DNA of 29,407 nucleotides from CAZQXD01 sp964597315 (lineage in GTDB: Bacteria; Pseudomonadota; Gammaproteobacteria; Competibacterales; Competibacteraceae): assembly GCA_964597315.1 (NCBI GenBank), contig CAZQXD010000057.1, forward strand, positions 1 through 29,407, written 5' to 3'. Position 1 is the first letter of the stretch. Every line of letters starts with the position of its first letter. The notes under the pieces were generated by a model, which worked only from the letters and a program-made list of their open reading frames with translations, had not been told where the DNA came from and did not search any database. A program made the position numbers and the translations under genes. This document shows, piece by piece, positions 1-7,840 of the stretch.

Positions 1-406
1 GCCGCTTCTCGAATATCCGCAGGCTGGGCTGTTCGTCGGCGCCTCCGGCCAGGGCCGAGAGTAGCTGCCCGTAAGGCTCGAACAGACCCGGATGGGGGTC
101 GTTGCGGGCCAGCAGCCGCAGCAGCAGTTCGTTGACATACCAGGCGCTGAGCAATCGGCCAGGAGGCACGGGGCGGTAAAGGCCCGCTTCCTCGGCGCTG
201 TTCAGGGTGGCCAACTCGCCGCGCCCGGACCAGGACAGCAACAGCGGCGCGAAAGGCTGGAGCAGGCCCCGCTGCCGGGAACGCTGGGCGCCCCGAGCCA
301 CCAGCCCTACCCTGCCGTGTTCCTGGGTAAACGCCTCTAGCAGCAAGCTGGTATTGCGGTAAGGCCGCCTATGCAACAGCAAAGCCGGTTCCAGGGTGAC
401 GCGCAT
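1..406 (-). CDS. recO: DNA repair protein RecO, N-terminal part (cut by window edge)
   Basis: RecO helps RecF and RecR load RecA onto single-stranded DNA covered by SSB. Reading the minus strand from the ATG at 406 gives an open frame to the window edge, beginning MRVTLEPALLLHRRPYRNTS and continuing with LLLEAFTQEHGRVGLVARGA. This is the typical RecO opening: an N-terminal OB fold with a conserved RPY.E/NTSLLLE-type stretch, followed by a GLVARGA-type strand. About 135 residues are present; the zinc-finger and helical C-terminal parts lie outside. It starts 6 bases after the era stop codon, so it is probably translated from the same message; era-recO adjacency is common in proteobacteria. No break in the frame is visible. 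Confidence 0.93.
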   Translation of the reverse strand, partial: MRVTLEPALLLHRRPYRNTSLLLEAFTQEHGRVGLVARGAQRSRQRGLLQPFAPLLLSWSGRGELATLNSAEEAGLYRPVPPGRLLSAWYVNELLLRLLARNDPHPGLFEPYGQLLSALAGGADEQPSLRIFEKR

Positions 407-412
407 GAATGC

Positions 413-1312
413 TTAGGACTCGTCGTAGCCCAGGCTCTTCAAGGCGCGTTCGTCGTCGGCCCAGCCGGAGCGGACCTTGACCCAGGTCTGTAGAAATATC
501 TTGCGCTCAAATACCGCCTCCATGGCCACCCGGGCCTGGCGTCCCATCTCCTTGAGAGTGGCGCCGCCTTCACCGATGACGATGGCTTTCTGGCCCTTGC
601 GTTCCACCCAGATCACCGCACCGATACGAAGCAGCCGACCCTCATCCTCAAACTGCTCGATCTCCACGGTCAGGGCATAGGGCAACTCATCATGGAGACC
701 GCGGGTGAGCTGTTCGCGGATCAGTTCGGCGGCCAGAAAGCGTTGGCTGGCGGTGGTCACCTGGTCTTCGGGAAACAGCGCGTCGGACTCGGGCAGCAGC
801 CCGGCCAAATGGTGTTCCAGGGCCTTGAGGTTATCGCCCTTGAGGGCGGAGACGGGAAATACCTGGACGAAGCTCCGGCGCTTGGCGGCCTCCTGGAGAT
901 AGGGTAGCAACCGGGCTTTGTCGGTCACTCGATCCACTTTATTGACCACCAGCACCACAGGCCCCGGAAACGGGACCAGGCGCTCCAGGACCGCCTGATC
1001 CTCGTCGGTCCAGCGCAGGGCCTCCACCACCAGCACGGCCACGTCCACATAGGCGATAACCCCACCGGCCACCCGGTTCATATAGCGGTTCATGGCCCGG
1101 CGGCCATCCGGGTGCAGTCCTGGGGTATCCACGTACACCAGTTGGGCGTCGGCGAGGGTGCTAATGCCCAGGATGCTATGGCGGGTGGTCTGGGGCTTGG
1201 GGGAGGTGATGCTGATTTTCTGGGCCAGCAAGTGATTAAGCAGGGTGGATTTACCCACATTGGGACGGCCTAAAAGAGCCACGTAACCGGCGCGGGTGAC
1301 AGATTCGCTCAT
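413..1312 (-). CDS. era: GTPase Era, 30S ribosome assembly factor
   Basis: Era is an essential GTPase that binds the 3' end of 16S rRNA and helps 30S maturation; it acts in the cytoplasm and at the inner membrane. The 299-residue product has the G1 loop GRPNVGKS at residues 15-22, DTPG at 62-65, NKVD at 124-127 and an SALKG-type G5 near residue 155. The C-terminal KH domain carries GEGGATLKEMGRQAR, and the protein ends in a W-V-K-V-R-S-G-W-type strand typical of Era. The length is normal for the family. The start lies 3 bases after the rnc stop, and the rnc-era-recO order is the classical bacterial arrangement, coupling rRNA processing with 30S assembly. No unusual residues were seen. Confidence 0.98.
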   Translation of the reverse strand: MSESVTRAGYVALLGRPNVGKSTLLNHLLAQKISITSPKPQTTRHSILGISTLADAQLVYVDTPGLHPDGRRAMNRYMNRVAGGVIAYVDVAVLVVEALRWTDEDQAVLERLVPFPGPVVLVVNKVDRVTDKARLLPYLQEAAKRRSFVQVFPVSALKGDNLKALEHHLAGLLPESDALFPEDQVTTASQRFLAAELIREQLTRGLHDELPYALTVEIEQFEDEGRLLRIGAVIWVERKGQKAIVIGEGGATLKEMGRQARVAMEAVFERKIFLQTWVKVRSGWADDERALKSLGYDES

Positions 1313-1315
1313 GGG

Positions 1316-1978
1316 TTAGAGACGCTCCAGGGCTTGACGGGCGGCCTTTTGTTCGGCTTTGCGGCGGCTGCTGCCCACGGCCACGGTGCGCAAGGTGTCG
1401 AGCATGCATTCCACCTTAAAGCTTTGGGCGTGAGCCTCGCCGTTGATTTCCAGCACGTGGTACACCGGCAAGGGCCGCTGCTCGGCTTGCAGCCGCTCCT
1501 GTAAGCGGGTCTTGGGGTCTTTGAGATCTTGCGCCGGCGGCATGGCCGCCAATTGATCTCGATAGAGGCGCAGGATCAGCCGTCGGCAGGTTTCGAAGTC
1601 ACTATCCTGCCAGGCAGCCCCGAATACCGCTTCCAGAGCGTCGGCCAGGATCGAGGCGCGGCGGAATCCGCCACTTTTCAGTTCCCCGGCGCCTAGATGC
1701 AGATAGTCCCCCAAGTCCAGATCCCGGGCTAGCTCGGCCAGGGTGTCTTCCTTGACCAGGCTGGCCCGCAGTCGGCTCAAGTCGCCCTCGTTGGCCTGCG
1801 GGTGGAGACGGTAGAGTTCCGCAGCGATCACGCAGTTGAGTACCGAGTCCCCCAGAAACTCCAGGCGCTCGTTGTTGCGGCCCTGGGCGCTGCGGTGGGT
1901 CAGGGCCTCCACCAGCAGTTCCGGGTGCCGGAACCGGTAATTCAGCGCCTTGCAGAGGGCATCGACGGGTAGGTTCAC
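1316..1978 (-). CDS. rnc: Ribonuclease III
   Basis: RNase III cleaves double-stranded RNA, including the 30S rRNA precursor and many mRNAs. The 220-residue protein has the signature NERLEFLGDSVL (acidic residues E37, E40 and D44) and the second metal-binding pair in LADALEAVFG (D113 and E116). A double-stranded-RNA-binding domain from about residue 153 ends with GSSRRKAEQKAARQAL. The start is GTG, and it overlaps the TGA stop of the upstream DUF4845 gene as GTGA, so translational coupling is likely. This start gives the usual MNLPVDALCKALNYRF opening. Rnc between lepB/DUF4845 and era is the standard order in non-enteric gammaproteobacteria. In E. coli rnc represses its own mRNA by cleaving the leader; I cannot show that here. 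Confidence 0.98.
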   Translation of the reverse strand: MNLPVDALCKALNYRFRHPELLVEALTHRSAQGRNNERLEFLGDSVLNCVIAAELYRLHPQANEGDLSRLRASLVKEDTLAELARDLDLGDYLHLGAGELKSGGFRRASILADALEAVFGAAWQDSDFETCRRLILRLYRDQLAAMPPAQDLKDPKTRLQERLQAEQRPLPVYHVLEINGEAHAQSFKVECMLDTLRTVAVGSSRRKAEQKAARQALERL

Positions 1979-2364
1979 CGGCTATACAACTCCACGCTCT
2001 TGTCGAAGTTGGCGACGATATCCAGATTCGCCACCAAGGGGCGGCGTACCTCGTAAACGGCGCGCACCGTGGTGGTGCTGCTGTCCCGCTTGATTTTGAG
2101 GTCCTGGGCGCGTAGCCCCGAGACGTTATTGATATCGAAACGTTTGCCCGCAGCCTGGCGAATTTCGATCGGACCCATCTCCCGGGTCCGGGGGTCCTCC
2201 CGTAAACCTTCCAGGGAGGTGACCACGGAAAAATAGTCCAGATAAATAGGCAGGATACGCATGGCGGCCAGGGCCGTGATGGCGACAAAAACCAGAATCA
2301 GCAGAAAGCCCAGGGTTCCCAACCCTGTCTGATGCGTGGTGCTAGCGGGTTGCTCCATGATCAT
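1975..2364 (-). CDS. DUF4845 family membrane protein
   Basis: This small 129-residue protein of unknown function has one hydrophobic segment (about residues 16-36, LGFLLILVFVAITALAAMRI) and a soluble C-terminal domain probably outside the cytoplasm. The sequence style (MRILPIYLDYFSV followed by a basic and charged domain ending in a VEL-Y-R strand) and the position between lepB and rnc match the DUF4845 family, which is typical of this locus in gamma- and betaproteobacteria. The start overlaps the lepB stop as ATGA and the stop overlaps the rnc GTG, so it is locked into the operon by 4-base overlaps on both sides. A second possible ATG lies two codons downstream. A role connected to signal peptidase or export is suggested only by context. 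Confidence 0.85.
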   Translation of the reverse strand: MIMEQPASTTHQTGLGTLGFLLILVFVAITALAAMRILPIYLDYFSVVTSLEGLREDPRTREMGPIEIRQAAGKRFDINNVSGLRAQDLKIKRDSSTTTVRAVYEVRRPLVANLDIVANFDKSVELYSR

Positions 2365-3188
2365 TGAATGCTATCTCCGATGCGTCCGCAGTGACCGTTA
2401 AAGGTTACGCAATCCCAGTTCATCCAGATTAGAAACGCCTTGCCGATGAGATTTTCCTCGGGCAGGAAGCCCCAGAACCGACTGTCCCGGCTGTTGTCCC
2501 GGTTGTCGCCCATGGCGAAGAAATGCCCGGGGGGCACGGTAAATTCCAAGGCCCGGCCGCCTGATCCAGCGGCAATCTGGATCGTGTGGGAATGGCCGTT
2601 AATGTGCTCCAGGCGGACCTGATAACCAGGGTTCAGGTTCGAGACCGTTCCTGGGGGCAGGATGTCCTGGGGCGCCGGTTCGCCATTGATGAACAACTGC
2701 TTGTTGCGATAGACCAGATGATCTCCCGGCAAGGCGACGATGCGCTTGATGAATGCCACCGAAGGGTCTTCAGGATACCTGAACACCGCCACATCTCCCC
2801 GCTCAGGGGCGCCGGAATCGACGATCTTGGTATTGACTACCGGCAGGCGGATGCCGAAGGCAAATTTATTCACCAGAATAAAATCTCCGGCCAGCAGGGT
2901 GGGCATCATGGAGCCAGAGGGGATGCGGAACGGCTCCACGATAAAAGAGCGCAGCACCAGCACCGCCAGGATGACCGGAAAAAACGACCGGGAGTAGTCC
3001 ACGTACCAAGGTACTTTGCGGACCTGGGTGGTAGCCAGACCGCTGCCTCCCACTTCGGAGGCGGCTCCGGCCGGGGCTTTCTCCCGGCGCGGGGCCAGAA
3101 TCATGATGTCCAAAATCCAGATGGCTCCTGATACCAGGGCCAGGAGTACCAGGATGGCGGCAAAATCAAATTGCATCGTAGTAACCAT
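2361..3188 (-). CDS. lepB: Signal peptidase I
   Basis: Signal peptidase I removes signal peptides from exported proteins at the periplasmic face of the inner membrane. The 275-residue protein has two N-terminal membrane segments (about residues 8-30 and 68-84) and then the catalytic motif IPSGSMMPTLLAGDFILV, whose nucleophile is S93. The general base is K148 in AFIKRIVALPGD. The C-terminal motif MGDNRDNSRDSRFWG follows. Length and domain order match the E. coli enzyme with a shorter linker. It starts 21 bases downstream of lepA, and the lepA-lepB pair is widely conserved. Two ATGs (3188 and four codons inside) are possible starts and neither has a strong ribosome binding site; I kept the first because it places a longer membrane anchor in frame. 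Confidence 0.97.
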   Translation of the reverse strand: MVTTMQFDFAAILVLLALVSGAIWILDIMILAPRREKAPAGAASEVGGSGLATTQVRKVPWYVDYSRSFFPVILAVLVLRSFIVEPFRIPSGSMMPTLLAGDFILVNKFAFGIRLPVVNTKIVDSGAPERGDVAVFRYPEDPSVAFIKRIVALPGDHLVYRNKQLFINGEPAPQDILPPGTVSNLNPGYQVRLEHINGHSHTIQIAAGSGGRALEFTVPPGHFFAMGDNRDNSRDSRFWGFLPEENLIGKAFLIWMNWDCVTFNGHCGRIGDSIQ

Positions 3189-3209
3189 CGCTCTTGGGGA
3201 AAGGGAGAG

Positions 3210-5006
3210 TCATTTTTTGCTGTCCACCTGCAACACCGCCAGAAAGGCCGTTTGGGGAATCTCCACCTTGCCGACCTGTTTCATGCGCTTCTTGCCGGCT
3301 TTTTGTTTTTCCAACAGCTTGCGCTTGCGGGTCACGTCGCCGCCATAGCATTTGGCGGTGACGTTTTTGCGCAGGGCCTTGACCGTGGAGCGGGCGATGA
3401 TGTGACCGCCGATGGCGGCCTGGATGGCCACCTCGAACATCTGCCGGGGGATGAGCTCTTTCATTTTGTCGGTGAGCAGCCGACCCCGGAACTGGGACTG
3501 ATCCCGATGGACGATGATGGACAGGGCATCCACCCGCTCGCCGTTGATCAGCACGTCCAGCTTGACCAGATCGGCCGCCTGGAAGCGCTCGAAGCTGTAA
3601 TCAAAGGAGGCGAAGCCCCGGCTGACCGATTTGAGGCGGTCGAAGAAGTCCAGCACCACCTCGCTCAGGGGCAGTTCGAAACTGAGTTGCACTTGGCTGC
3701 CGGTGTAGTGAAGATTGCGCTGGACGCCGCGTTTTTCGATGCACAGGCCCATCACCGCCCCCAGATGTTCTTGAGGCAGCAGGATATTGGCCAGGATGAT
3801 GGGTTCGCGAATCTCTTGGATTTTATTGATGGGGGGCAGGTTAGCGGGGTTGTCGATGCTCAGCACCTCGCCGCCGGTGGCCAGCACTTCGTAGACCACT
3901 GTGGGGGCGGTGGTGATGAGGTCCAGATCGTATTCCCGCTCCAGGCGCTCCTGGACGATCTCCATGTGCAGCATGCCCAGAAAACCGCAGCGGAATCCGA
4001 AGCCCAGGGCCTGGGAGTTCTCCGGCTCAAAGTGCAGGGCGGCGTCGTTGAGGCGCAGCTTTTGAAGGGCCTCGCGCAGGTCCTCGAAGGCGTCGGACTC
4101 CACCGGGAACAGCCCGGCGAACACCCGGGGCTGAACTTGCTGAAATCCTGGCAGGGGGGCGGCGGCGGGGCGGTCAGCGTCGGTGATGGTATCCCCTACC
4201 GGTGCGCCGTCGATTTCCTTGATGCCGGAGATGACGAACCCGACCTCGCCGGCCTTGAGCTCTGGGCGGTCCTTCTGTTTGGGGGTGAATAGCCCCACCC
4301 GGTCCACCTGCTGAACCCGGCCAATGGACAGCATTTTGATCTTCTGCTTGGGGCGGATGGCGCCATCCACCACCCGCACCAGGGAAATCACGCCCACGTA
4401 GCTGTCGAACCAGGAGTCGATAATCAGGGCCTTCAGGGGACCGTCCGGGTTGCCCATGGGAGGCGGTATCCGGTGGACAATGAGTTCCAGCAGGTCTTCC
4501 ACGCCCAGGCCGGACTTGGCGCTGACTCGCAGGGCGTTCTGGGCCTCGATGCCGATAATGTCCTCGATCTCGTGGGCGACCCGGTCTGGCTCGGCGGAGG
4601 GCAGATCGATTTTGTTGAGCACCGGCAGCACTTCCAGACCCTGCTCGATGGCTGTGTAGCAGTTGGCCACGCTCTGGGCTTCTACCCCCTGAGCGGCGTC
4701 CACCACCAGCAACGCCCCCTCACAGGCCGCGAGGGAGCGGGATACTTCGTAGGAGAAGTCCACATGGCCGGGGGTGTCAATGAAATTGAGCTGGTAGTCC
4801 TGGCCGTCCCGGGACTGATATTTGAGGGACACGCTCTGGGCCTTGATGGTGATGCCCCGCTCCCGTTCCAGCTCCATGGAATCCAGCACCTGCTCGGCCA
4901 TCTCCCGGTTGCTCAGGCCACCGCAGATCTGGATAAACCGATCAGCCAGGGTGGATTTACCGTGGTCGATGTGGGCGATAATGGAGAAATTACGGATGCG
5001 TTCCAT
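3210..5006 (-). CDS. lepA: Elongation factor 4 (LepA), ribosomal GTPase
   Basis: LepA (EF4) is a translational GTPase related to EF-G that acts on 30S biogenesis and translation initiation and becomes important under ionic or membrane stress. The 598-residue length is typical. GTPase motifs are AHIDHGKST at residues 11-19, RGITI in switch I, DTPGHVDF from residue 77 and NKIDLP from residue 131. EF-G-like domains and the LepA-specific C-terminal domain follow, with GFRCGFLGMLHMEI near the middle and CYGGDVTRKRKLLEKQKAGKKRMK near the end. It lies between rseC and lepB in the sigma-E block. In Pseudomonas a DegP-like gene (mucD) often intervenes between mucC and lepA; here there is none and the gap is only 44 bases. 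I see no clear ribosome binding site before the ATG. Confidence 0.98.
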   Translation of the reverse strand: MERIRNFSIIAHIDHGKSTLADRFIQICGGLSNREMAEQVLDSMELERERGITIKAQSVSLKYQSRDGQDYQLNFIDTPGHVDFSYEVSRSLAACEGALLVVDAAQGVEAQSVANCYTAIEQGLEVLPVLNKIDLPSAEPDRVAHEIEDIIGIEAQNALRVSAKSGLGVEDLLELIVHRIPPPMGNPDGPLKALIIDSWFDSYVGVISLVRVVDGAIRPKQKIKMLSIGRVQQVDRVGLFTPKQKDRPELKAGEVGFVISGIKEIDGAPVGDTITDADRPAAAPLPGFQQVQPRVFAGLFPVESDAFEDLREALQKLRLNDAALHFEPENSQALGFGFRCGFLGMLHMEIVQERLEREYDLDLITTAPTVVYEVLATGGEVLSIDNPANLPPINKIQEIREPIILANILLPQEHLGAVMGLCIEKRGVQRNLHYTGSQVQLSFELPLSEVVLDFFDRLKSVSRGFASFDYSFERFQAADLVKLDVLINGERVDALSIIVHRDQSQFRGRLLTDKMKELIPRQMFEVAIQAAIGGHIIARSTVKALRKNVTAKCYGGDVTRKRKLLEKQKAGKKRMKQVGKVEIPQTAFLAVLQVDSKK

Positions 5007-5050
5007 AGAGCGTCGATTGCAGGCCGGGCAAACGCAGGAGTATAACCTGC

Positions 5051-5524
5051 TCAGAGCGTCGGCACATCTACCGTGATGGGGAGACTCTGCCCAAAGCGGC
5101 GCAGCACCACCGGCTGATAGCGGGGATCGTGGCCAATACGCCGGGCATGATGCCCAAGCCAGACGAATCCCGCCAGCAAACCCAACACCCCGGACAGCAC
5201 GACCGGCTCCTCGCCGCCGGTCCCAAATAGGTACTGTCCGAATAGGGCGCCGCCGAGCATGGCCAGCAGTGGCGCCAGATAGACCGCCAGGGAACCGCGC
5301 ACCAGGGCCTGTTCACCCAGACCGATCATGACCTGCTCACCGGGGACCAGGTTCAACTTGGAGAGAACCCTGACCCGGGTTCGGCGCCCACCCAGCACCT
5401 TGGCCAACACGGCGGTGCCACAGCCTTTGTTCAGGGAGCAGGCCCCACAAACGCTCTGGCGACGGGTCTCCACCCAGGCATAACCCGGCCCGGACTCCAC
5501 CACCACGGCCTGTTCTTCAATCAT
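5051..5524 (-). CDS. rseC: RseC/MucC family sigma-E regulatory protein
   Basis: RseC (MucC) is an inner-membrane protein encoded in sigma-E operons. It has a modest role in envelope stress signalling, and relatives have been linked to SoxR reduction. The 157-residue product has an N-terminal cysteine cluster, CGACSLNKGCGT (about residues 26-37), a basic RVRV strand, and two hydrophobic segments (about 78-97 and 103-123) in the centre. This is the family layout: cytoplasmic Cys domain, two membrane helices, short tail. Its ATG lies inside the end of rseB, with an 8-base overlap, so it is probably translated by coupling. Family assignment rests on the cysteine motif, topology and position. Confidence 0.92.
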   Translation of the reverse strand: MIEEQAVVVESGPGYAWVETRRQSVCGACSLNKGCGTAVLAKVLGGRRTRVRVLSKLNLVPGEQVMIGLGEQALVRGSLAVYLAPLLAMLGGALFGQYLFGTGGEEPVVLSGVLGLLAGFVWLGHHARRIGHDPRYQPVVLRRFGQSLPITVDVPTL

Positions 5525-6518
5525 GATGGGCCACTCCGGGACGGTGTTCCAGGGTGGCGGCGATGCGCTCCACGGTGACCCGTGGCGCCTCTCCCACTAC
5601 CAACACCTGATGTCCGTCCTTGATGGCGCCGTAGGCGTTCATGGAACCCATGCGCGATGGGCCTTCTAGGAGAGGCTTGCCGCCATTGAGCTTTTCCAGA
5701 AATACCGACACCGTGGCCAGGCCATCGCTGTAGACCATATGCTCAGTGGGCCGACGGTTCGGATGGCCGATAAAGCGGCTGTGATGAACCTGGGCGAAAC
5801 CGGCGGGTGGGTCGGTCACCACCCATTCGGAGTGGGTCACTCGTTCGCTGGTCCCCAGGGTCTCGGCCGAAGACTCCGCCGCGCTCCCCAGGGCGTCGGT
5901 CATCAGATCCTTGGGGTCGATTGCCGATTTAATCTCCAGTTCGGTGAACATCAATTGCTCGATATAGCGGCCGTTTTCGTCCAGCAGCGCCGAACGCAGC
6001 ACCATGGCGGTTTGCTTATCCAGCCACAGCCGGTAACCAAAGCGCAGTTCATCCAGGGGGGCAATGTCGATGACCCGGGCGGCCAAACCGGCGATGCGGT
6101 CGTCACCCATGACCTCGAAGCGATAATGGCGCTCCAGCTCCGCCAACTCCCGGGGCAGTGTCAGGGGAAACGGTGGGCGCTTGAAACCCCGGCCGCTGAA
6201 AGACACTCGTTTGTCGGGCATGACCGAGATGACCCGATCGTCCCGCACCACCACCTCCCGGAGCATACCGTTTAGGGAGTACAACCGCTGTTGTTCGACG
6301 CCATCCTGGTAGCTGTGGATGATACGCATGGCCTCCAACACCTGCCCCTGGATGTAAACGAACGTGCCTTCGTAGTTAAGGGTATGGGCGGTCTGGCCCA
6401 TCTGCTCCAGCCACTGACGAACCTCCTGAACGCCATCCTCGGCCCGGCCCACGGCCAGGAAGCCGGTCAGGGCCAGTACAGCCGCCATACCGGCATGCTT
6501 AGGGTCCAGACCCAGCAT
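5517..6518 (-). CDS. rseB: RseB/MucB periplasmic regulator of the anti-sigma factor
   Basis: RseB binds the periplasmic part of RseA and protects it from DegS-type cleavage until lipoprotein or LPS signals displace it, so it sets the threshold of the sigma-E response. The 333-residue product starts with an export signal (hydrophobic stretch GMAAVLALTGFLAVGRA, probable cleavage near residue 26). A LolA-like N-terminal lobe (NYEGTFVYIQG and LEAMRIIHSYQDGVEQQRLY) and a C-terminal MucB_RseB lobe (FSVFLEK-type strand and MGSMNAYGAIKDGHQVLVVG) follow. The ATG shares one base with the rseA stop (TGATG). Length and motifs match RseB throughout; no frameshift is visible. Confidence 0.95.
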   Translation of the reverse strand: MLGLDPKHAGMAAVLALTGFLAVGRAEDGVQEVRQWLEQMGQTAHTLNYEGTFVYIQGQVLEAMRIIHSYQDGVEQQRLYSLNGMLREVVVRDDRVISVMPDKRVSFSGRGFKRPPFPLTLPRELAELERHYRFEVMGDDRIAGLAARVIDIAPLDELRFGYRLWLDKQTAMVLRSALLDENGRYIEQLMFTELEIKSAIDPKDLMTDALGSAAESSAETLGTSERVTHSEWVVTDPPAGFAQVHHSRFIGHPNRRPTEHMVYSDGLATVSVFLEKLNGGKPLLEGPSRMGSMNAYGAIKDGHQVLVVGEAPRVTVERIAATLEHRPGVAHHD

Positions 6519-7072
6519 CAGGGCTTACTTTCGTGGCCGACCAGGCGCAGATAATAAGGCGACACGCCATGCACACTGCCCCGGGATACCAGTTCGTGGT
6601 TGACCAGGTAAGCGCCCAGCCGGGAATCCAACTCGGCATCGGTCGGCTGGGAGTGCGGCGCGGAGGGGCGCTCGGTGGAGACAAGCTGGGCTGGCCCGGC
6701 GCTTTCCGCGACCCCAAAATCGGTCAGGTTAAGCCCCAGCAGGGCCAAGGCGGCCACCGAGGCGGCCAGGGCGAAGCCGGTCATGGGCTTGTGCCAGCTC
6801 ATCATCGTTGAGGTGATGCCGGTTCGAGACGCCGACGCCTGCGCCGCCGGCTGCTGTTCGGTCTCGATAGACTGGCGGATGCGCTCCGCGAAGCCCAGAT
6901 CCAGCGTGTCGGGCAGGTTGTTCTTGAGGGTCTCGCCGATTAGATGGTAACGCTCCCAGCGGTCTTTTAGCTCGGCATCGTTGCCCAGCCGCCGCAAAGC
7001 CCATTCCCATTCCCGTGCTTCACCCTCGCCGTCGATCAATGCAGACAATTGTTCAGCCGTTTTATCCGCCAT
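6518..7072 (-). CDS. rseA: Sigma-E anti-sigma factor RseA/MucA
   Basis: RseA is a single-pass inner-membrane protein whose cytoplasmic N-terminus holds sigma-E inactive; stepwise proteolysis releases sigma. From the ATG at 7072 the protein has 184 residues. It has an RseA_N domain (EQLSALIDGEGEAREWEWAL, then RWERYHLIGETL), a membrane helix at about residues 95-112 (TGFALAASVAALALLGL) and a periplasmic RseA_C domain ending in LVNHELVSRGSVHGVSPYYL. The last resembles the MucA periplasmic tail bound by MucB. The frame is open further upstream to a TTG at 7084, which would add four residues. I prefer the ATG because MADKTAEQLSALIDGE is the normal family start and a purine-rich GGATAGAG lies just before it. 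The gene begins 16 bases after the rpoE stop. Confidence 0.94.
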   Translation of the reverse strand: MADKTAEQLSALIDGEGEAREWEWALRRLGNDAELKDRWERYHLIGETLKNNLPDTLDLGFAERIRQSIETEQQPAAQASASRTGITSTMMSWHKPMTGFALAASVAALALLGLNLTDFGVAESAGPAQLVSTERPSAPHSQPTDAELDSRLGAYLVNHELVSRGSVHGVSPYYLRLVGHESKP

Positions 7073-7088
7073 AGCTCTATCCAAATAG

Positions 7089-7664
7089 TTAAGTCAGGAG
7101 TGGACGCAGTTTGTTGTCGATAGCTTCTCGCGCCCGGAATATCCGCGACCGCACAGTGCCGATGGGACAGCCCATGGTTTGAGCGATTTCTTCGTAGCTC
7201 ATACCCTCCAACTCGCGAAGCGTGATGGCCGTGCGCAGGTCCTCGGGCAATTCCTCAATGGCCTTGAATACCGTTGCCTCGATTTCGTCCTTGAGCAACA
7301 GGCGTTCCGGTGTTTCATATTCTTTCAGGTAGGATTGCCCCTCGTACTGTTCGGCCTCCTGGGCATCGATGTCCGAGCCGGGCGGACGCCGCCCCTGCGC
7401 CACCAAGTAATTCTTGGCGGTGTTGATGGCGATACGGTACAGCCAGGTATAAAAGGCGCTCTCTCCGCGAAACCCGGGCAAGGCCCGATACGCCTTGAGA
7501 AAGGCTTCCTGGGCGACGTCCAAGGCTTCACCGGGATCATGGACATAGCGCGAGATGAGCTTGATGATCTTGAACTGATACTTGCGAACGAGAACATCGA
7601 ATGCATTGCGGTCGCCTTTTTGTACCCTTCGCACCAGTTCACGATCGGCATTGCGTTCGCCCAT
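7089..7664 (-). CDS. rpoE: RNA polymerase sigma factor RpoE (sigma-E, AlgU)
   Basis: Group IV (ECF) sigma factor for extracytoplasmic stress. The 191-residue protein has region 2 at about residues 23-90 (FDVLVRKYQFKIIKLISRYV, DVAQEAFLKAYRAL, FYTWLYRIAINTAKN) and region 4 at about 130-185 (IEELPEDLRTAITLREL, SYEEIAQTMGCPIGTVRSR). The NYLVAQGRRPP motif after region 2 is characteristic of the RpoE/AlgU group. It is the first gene of the predicted minus-strand operon and is followed directly by its anti-sigma factor. The ATG at 7664 has an AAGGGG sequence about 10 bases upstream. A near-consensus sigma-E promoter lies 50-75 bases upstream, so autoregulation is expected. nadB lies divergently across a 200-base gap, as in many gammaproteobacteria. 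Confidence 0.98.
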   Translation of the reverse strand: MGERNADRELVRRVQKGDRNAFDVLVRKYQFKIIKLISRYVHDPGEALDVAQEAFLKAYRALPGFRGESAFYTWLYRIAINTAKNYLVAQGRRPPGSDIDAQEAEQYEGQSYLKEYETPERLLLKDEIEATVFKAIEELPEDLRTAITLRELEGMSYEEIAQTMGCPIGTVRSRIFRAREAIDNKLRPLLT

Positions 7665-7706
7665 TCGGGCAACCCCTTATGACTGAACGGCAATGTCCGC
7701 ACGGCC

Positions 7707-7733
7707 ACTAGGGTAGACAGGGCACACCCTAGT
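7707..7733. repeat. Perfect 8-base inverted repeat overlapping the rpoE promoter
   Basis: ACTAGGGT (7707-7714) and ACCCTAGT (7726-7733) are perfect reverse complements separated by 11 bases. The arms directly abut the -35 box and run into the -10 box of the sigma-E promoter. Since the predicted transcription start is near 7707, the repeat is essentially DNA upstream of the transcript rather than an RNA hairpin. An operator for a dimeric regulator is the natural reading; this is inference. Confidence 0.6.
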
Positions 7734-7739
7734 AAGTTC
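7714..7739 (-). promoter_or_regulatory. Predicted sigma-E promoter of rpoE
   Basis: On the minus strand the -35 box GAACTT (7734-7739) is followed by a 15-base spacer and then GTCTA (7714-7718). The known sigma-E consensus is GGAACTT, a spacer of about 15, and GTCTAA or TCTGA, so this is a strong match. Transcription would begin around 7707 and give a leader of about 43 bases before the rpoE ATG. The match implies that sigma-E drives its own operon. It has not been checked by mapping of transcript ends. Confidence 0.85.
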
Positions 7740-7781
7740 GCGCGGCTGCCGGGAAGTGATTATATTTTTACAACTGGCGGG

Positions 7782-7840
7782 ACGATAACCGCGGCGGAAC
7801 CCCTCGCGGACCGGCTCCGCTCCGGCAGGCAACGATAACC
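7782..7840. repeat. 9-base direct repeat in the nadB upstream region
   Basis: ACGATAACC occurs at 7782-7790 and again at 7832-7840, exactly 50 bases apart, close to five helical turns. Both copies lie between the rpoE promoter and the nadB start. They could be binding sites for a nadB regulator, but a 9-base match can also arise by chance and no known operator motif is recognised. Confidence 0.3.

Noticed and set aside
3171..4292. Long open frame (373 codons) on the plus strand opposite lepA
   Set aside because: It lies wholly antisense to a clear LepA gene, its product is His/Gln/Gly/Leu-rich without any family features, and such mirror frames are expected in GC-rich DNA.
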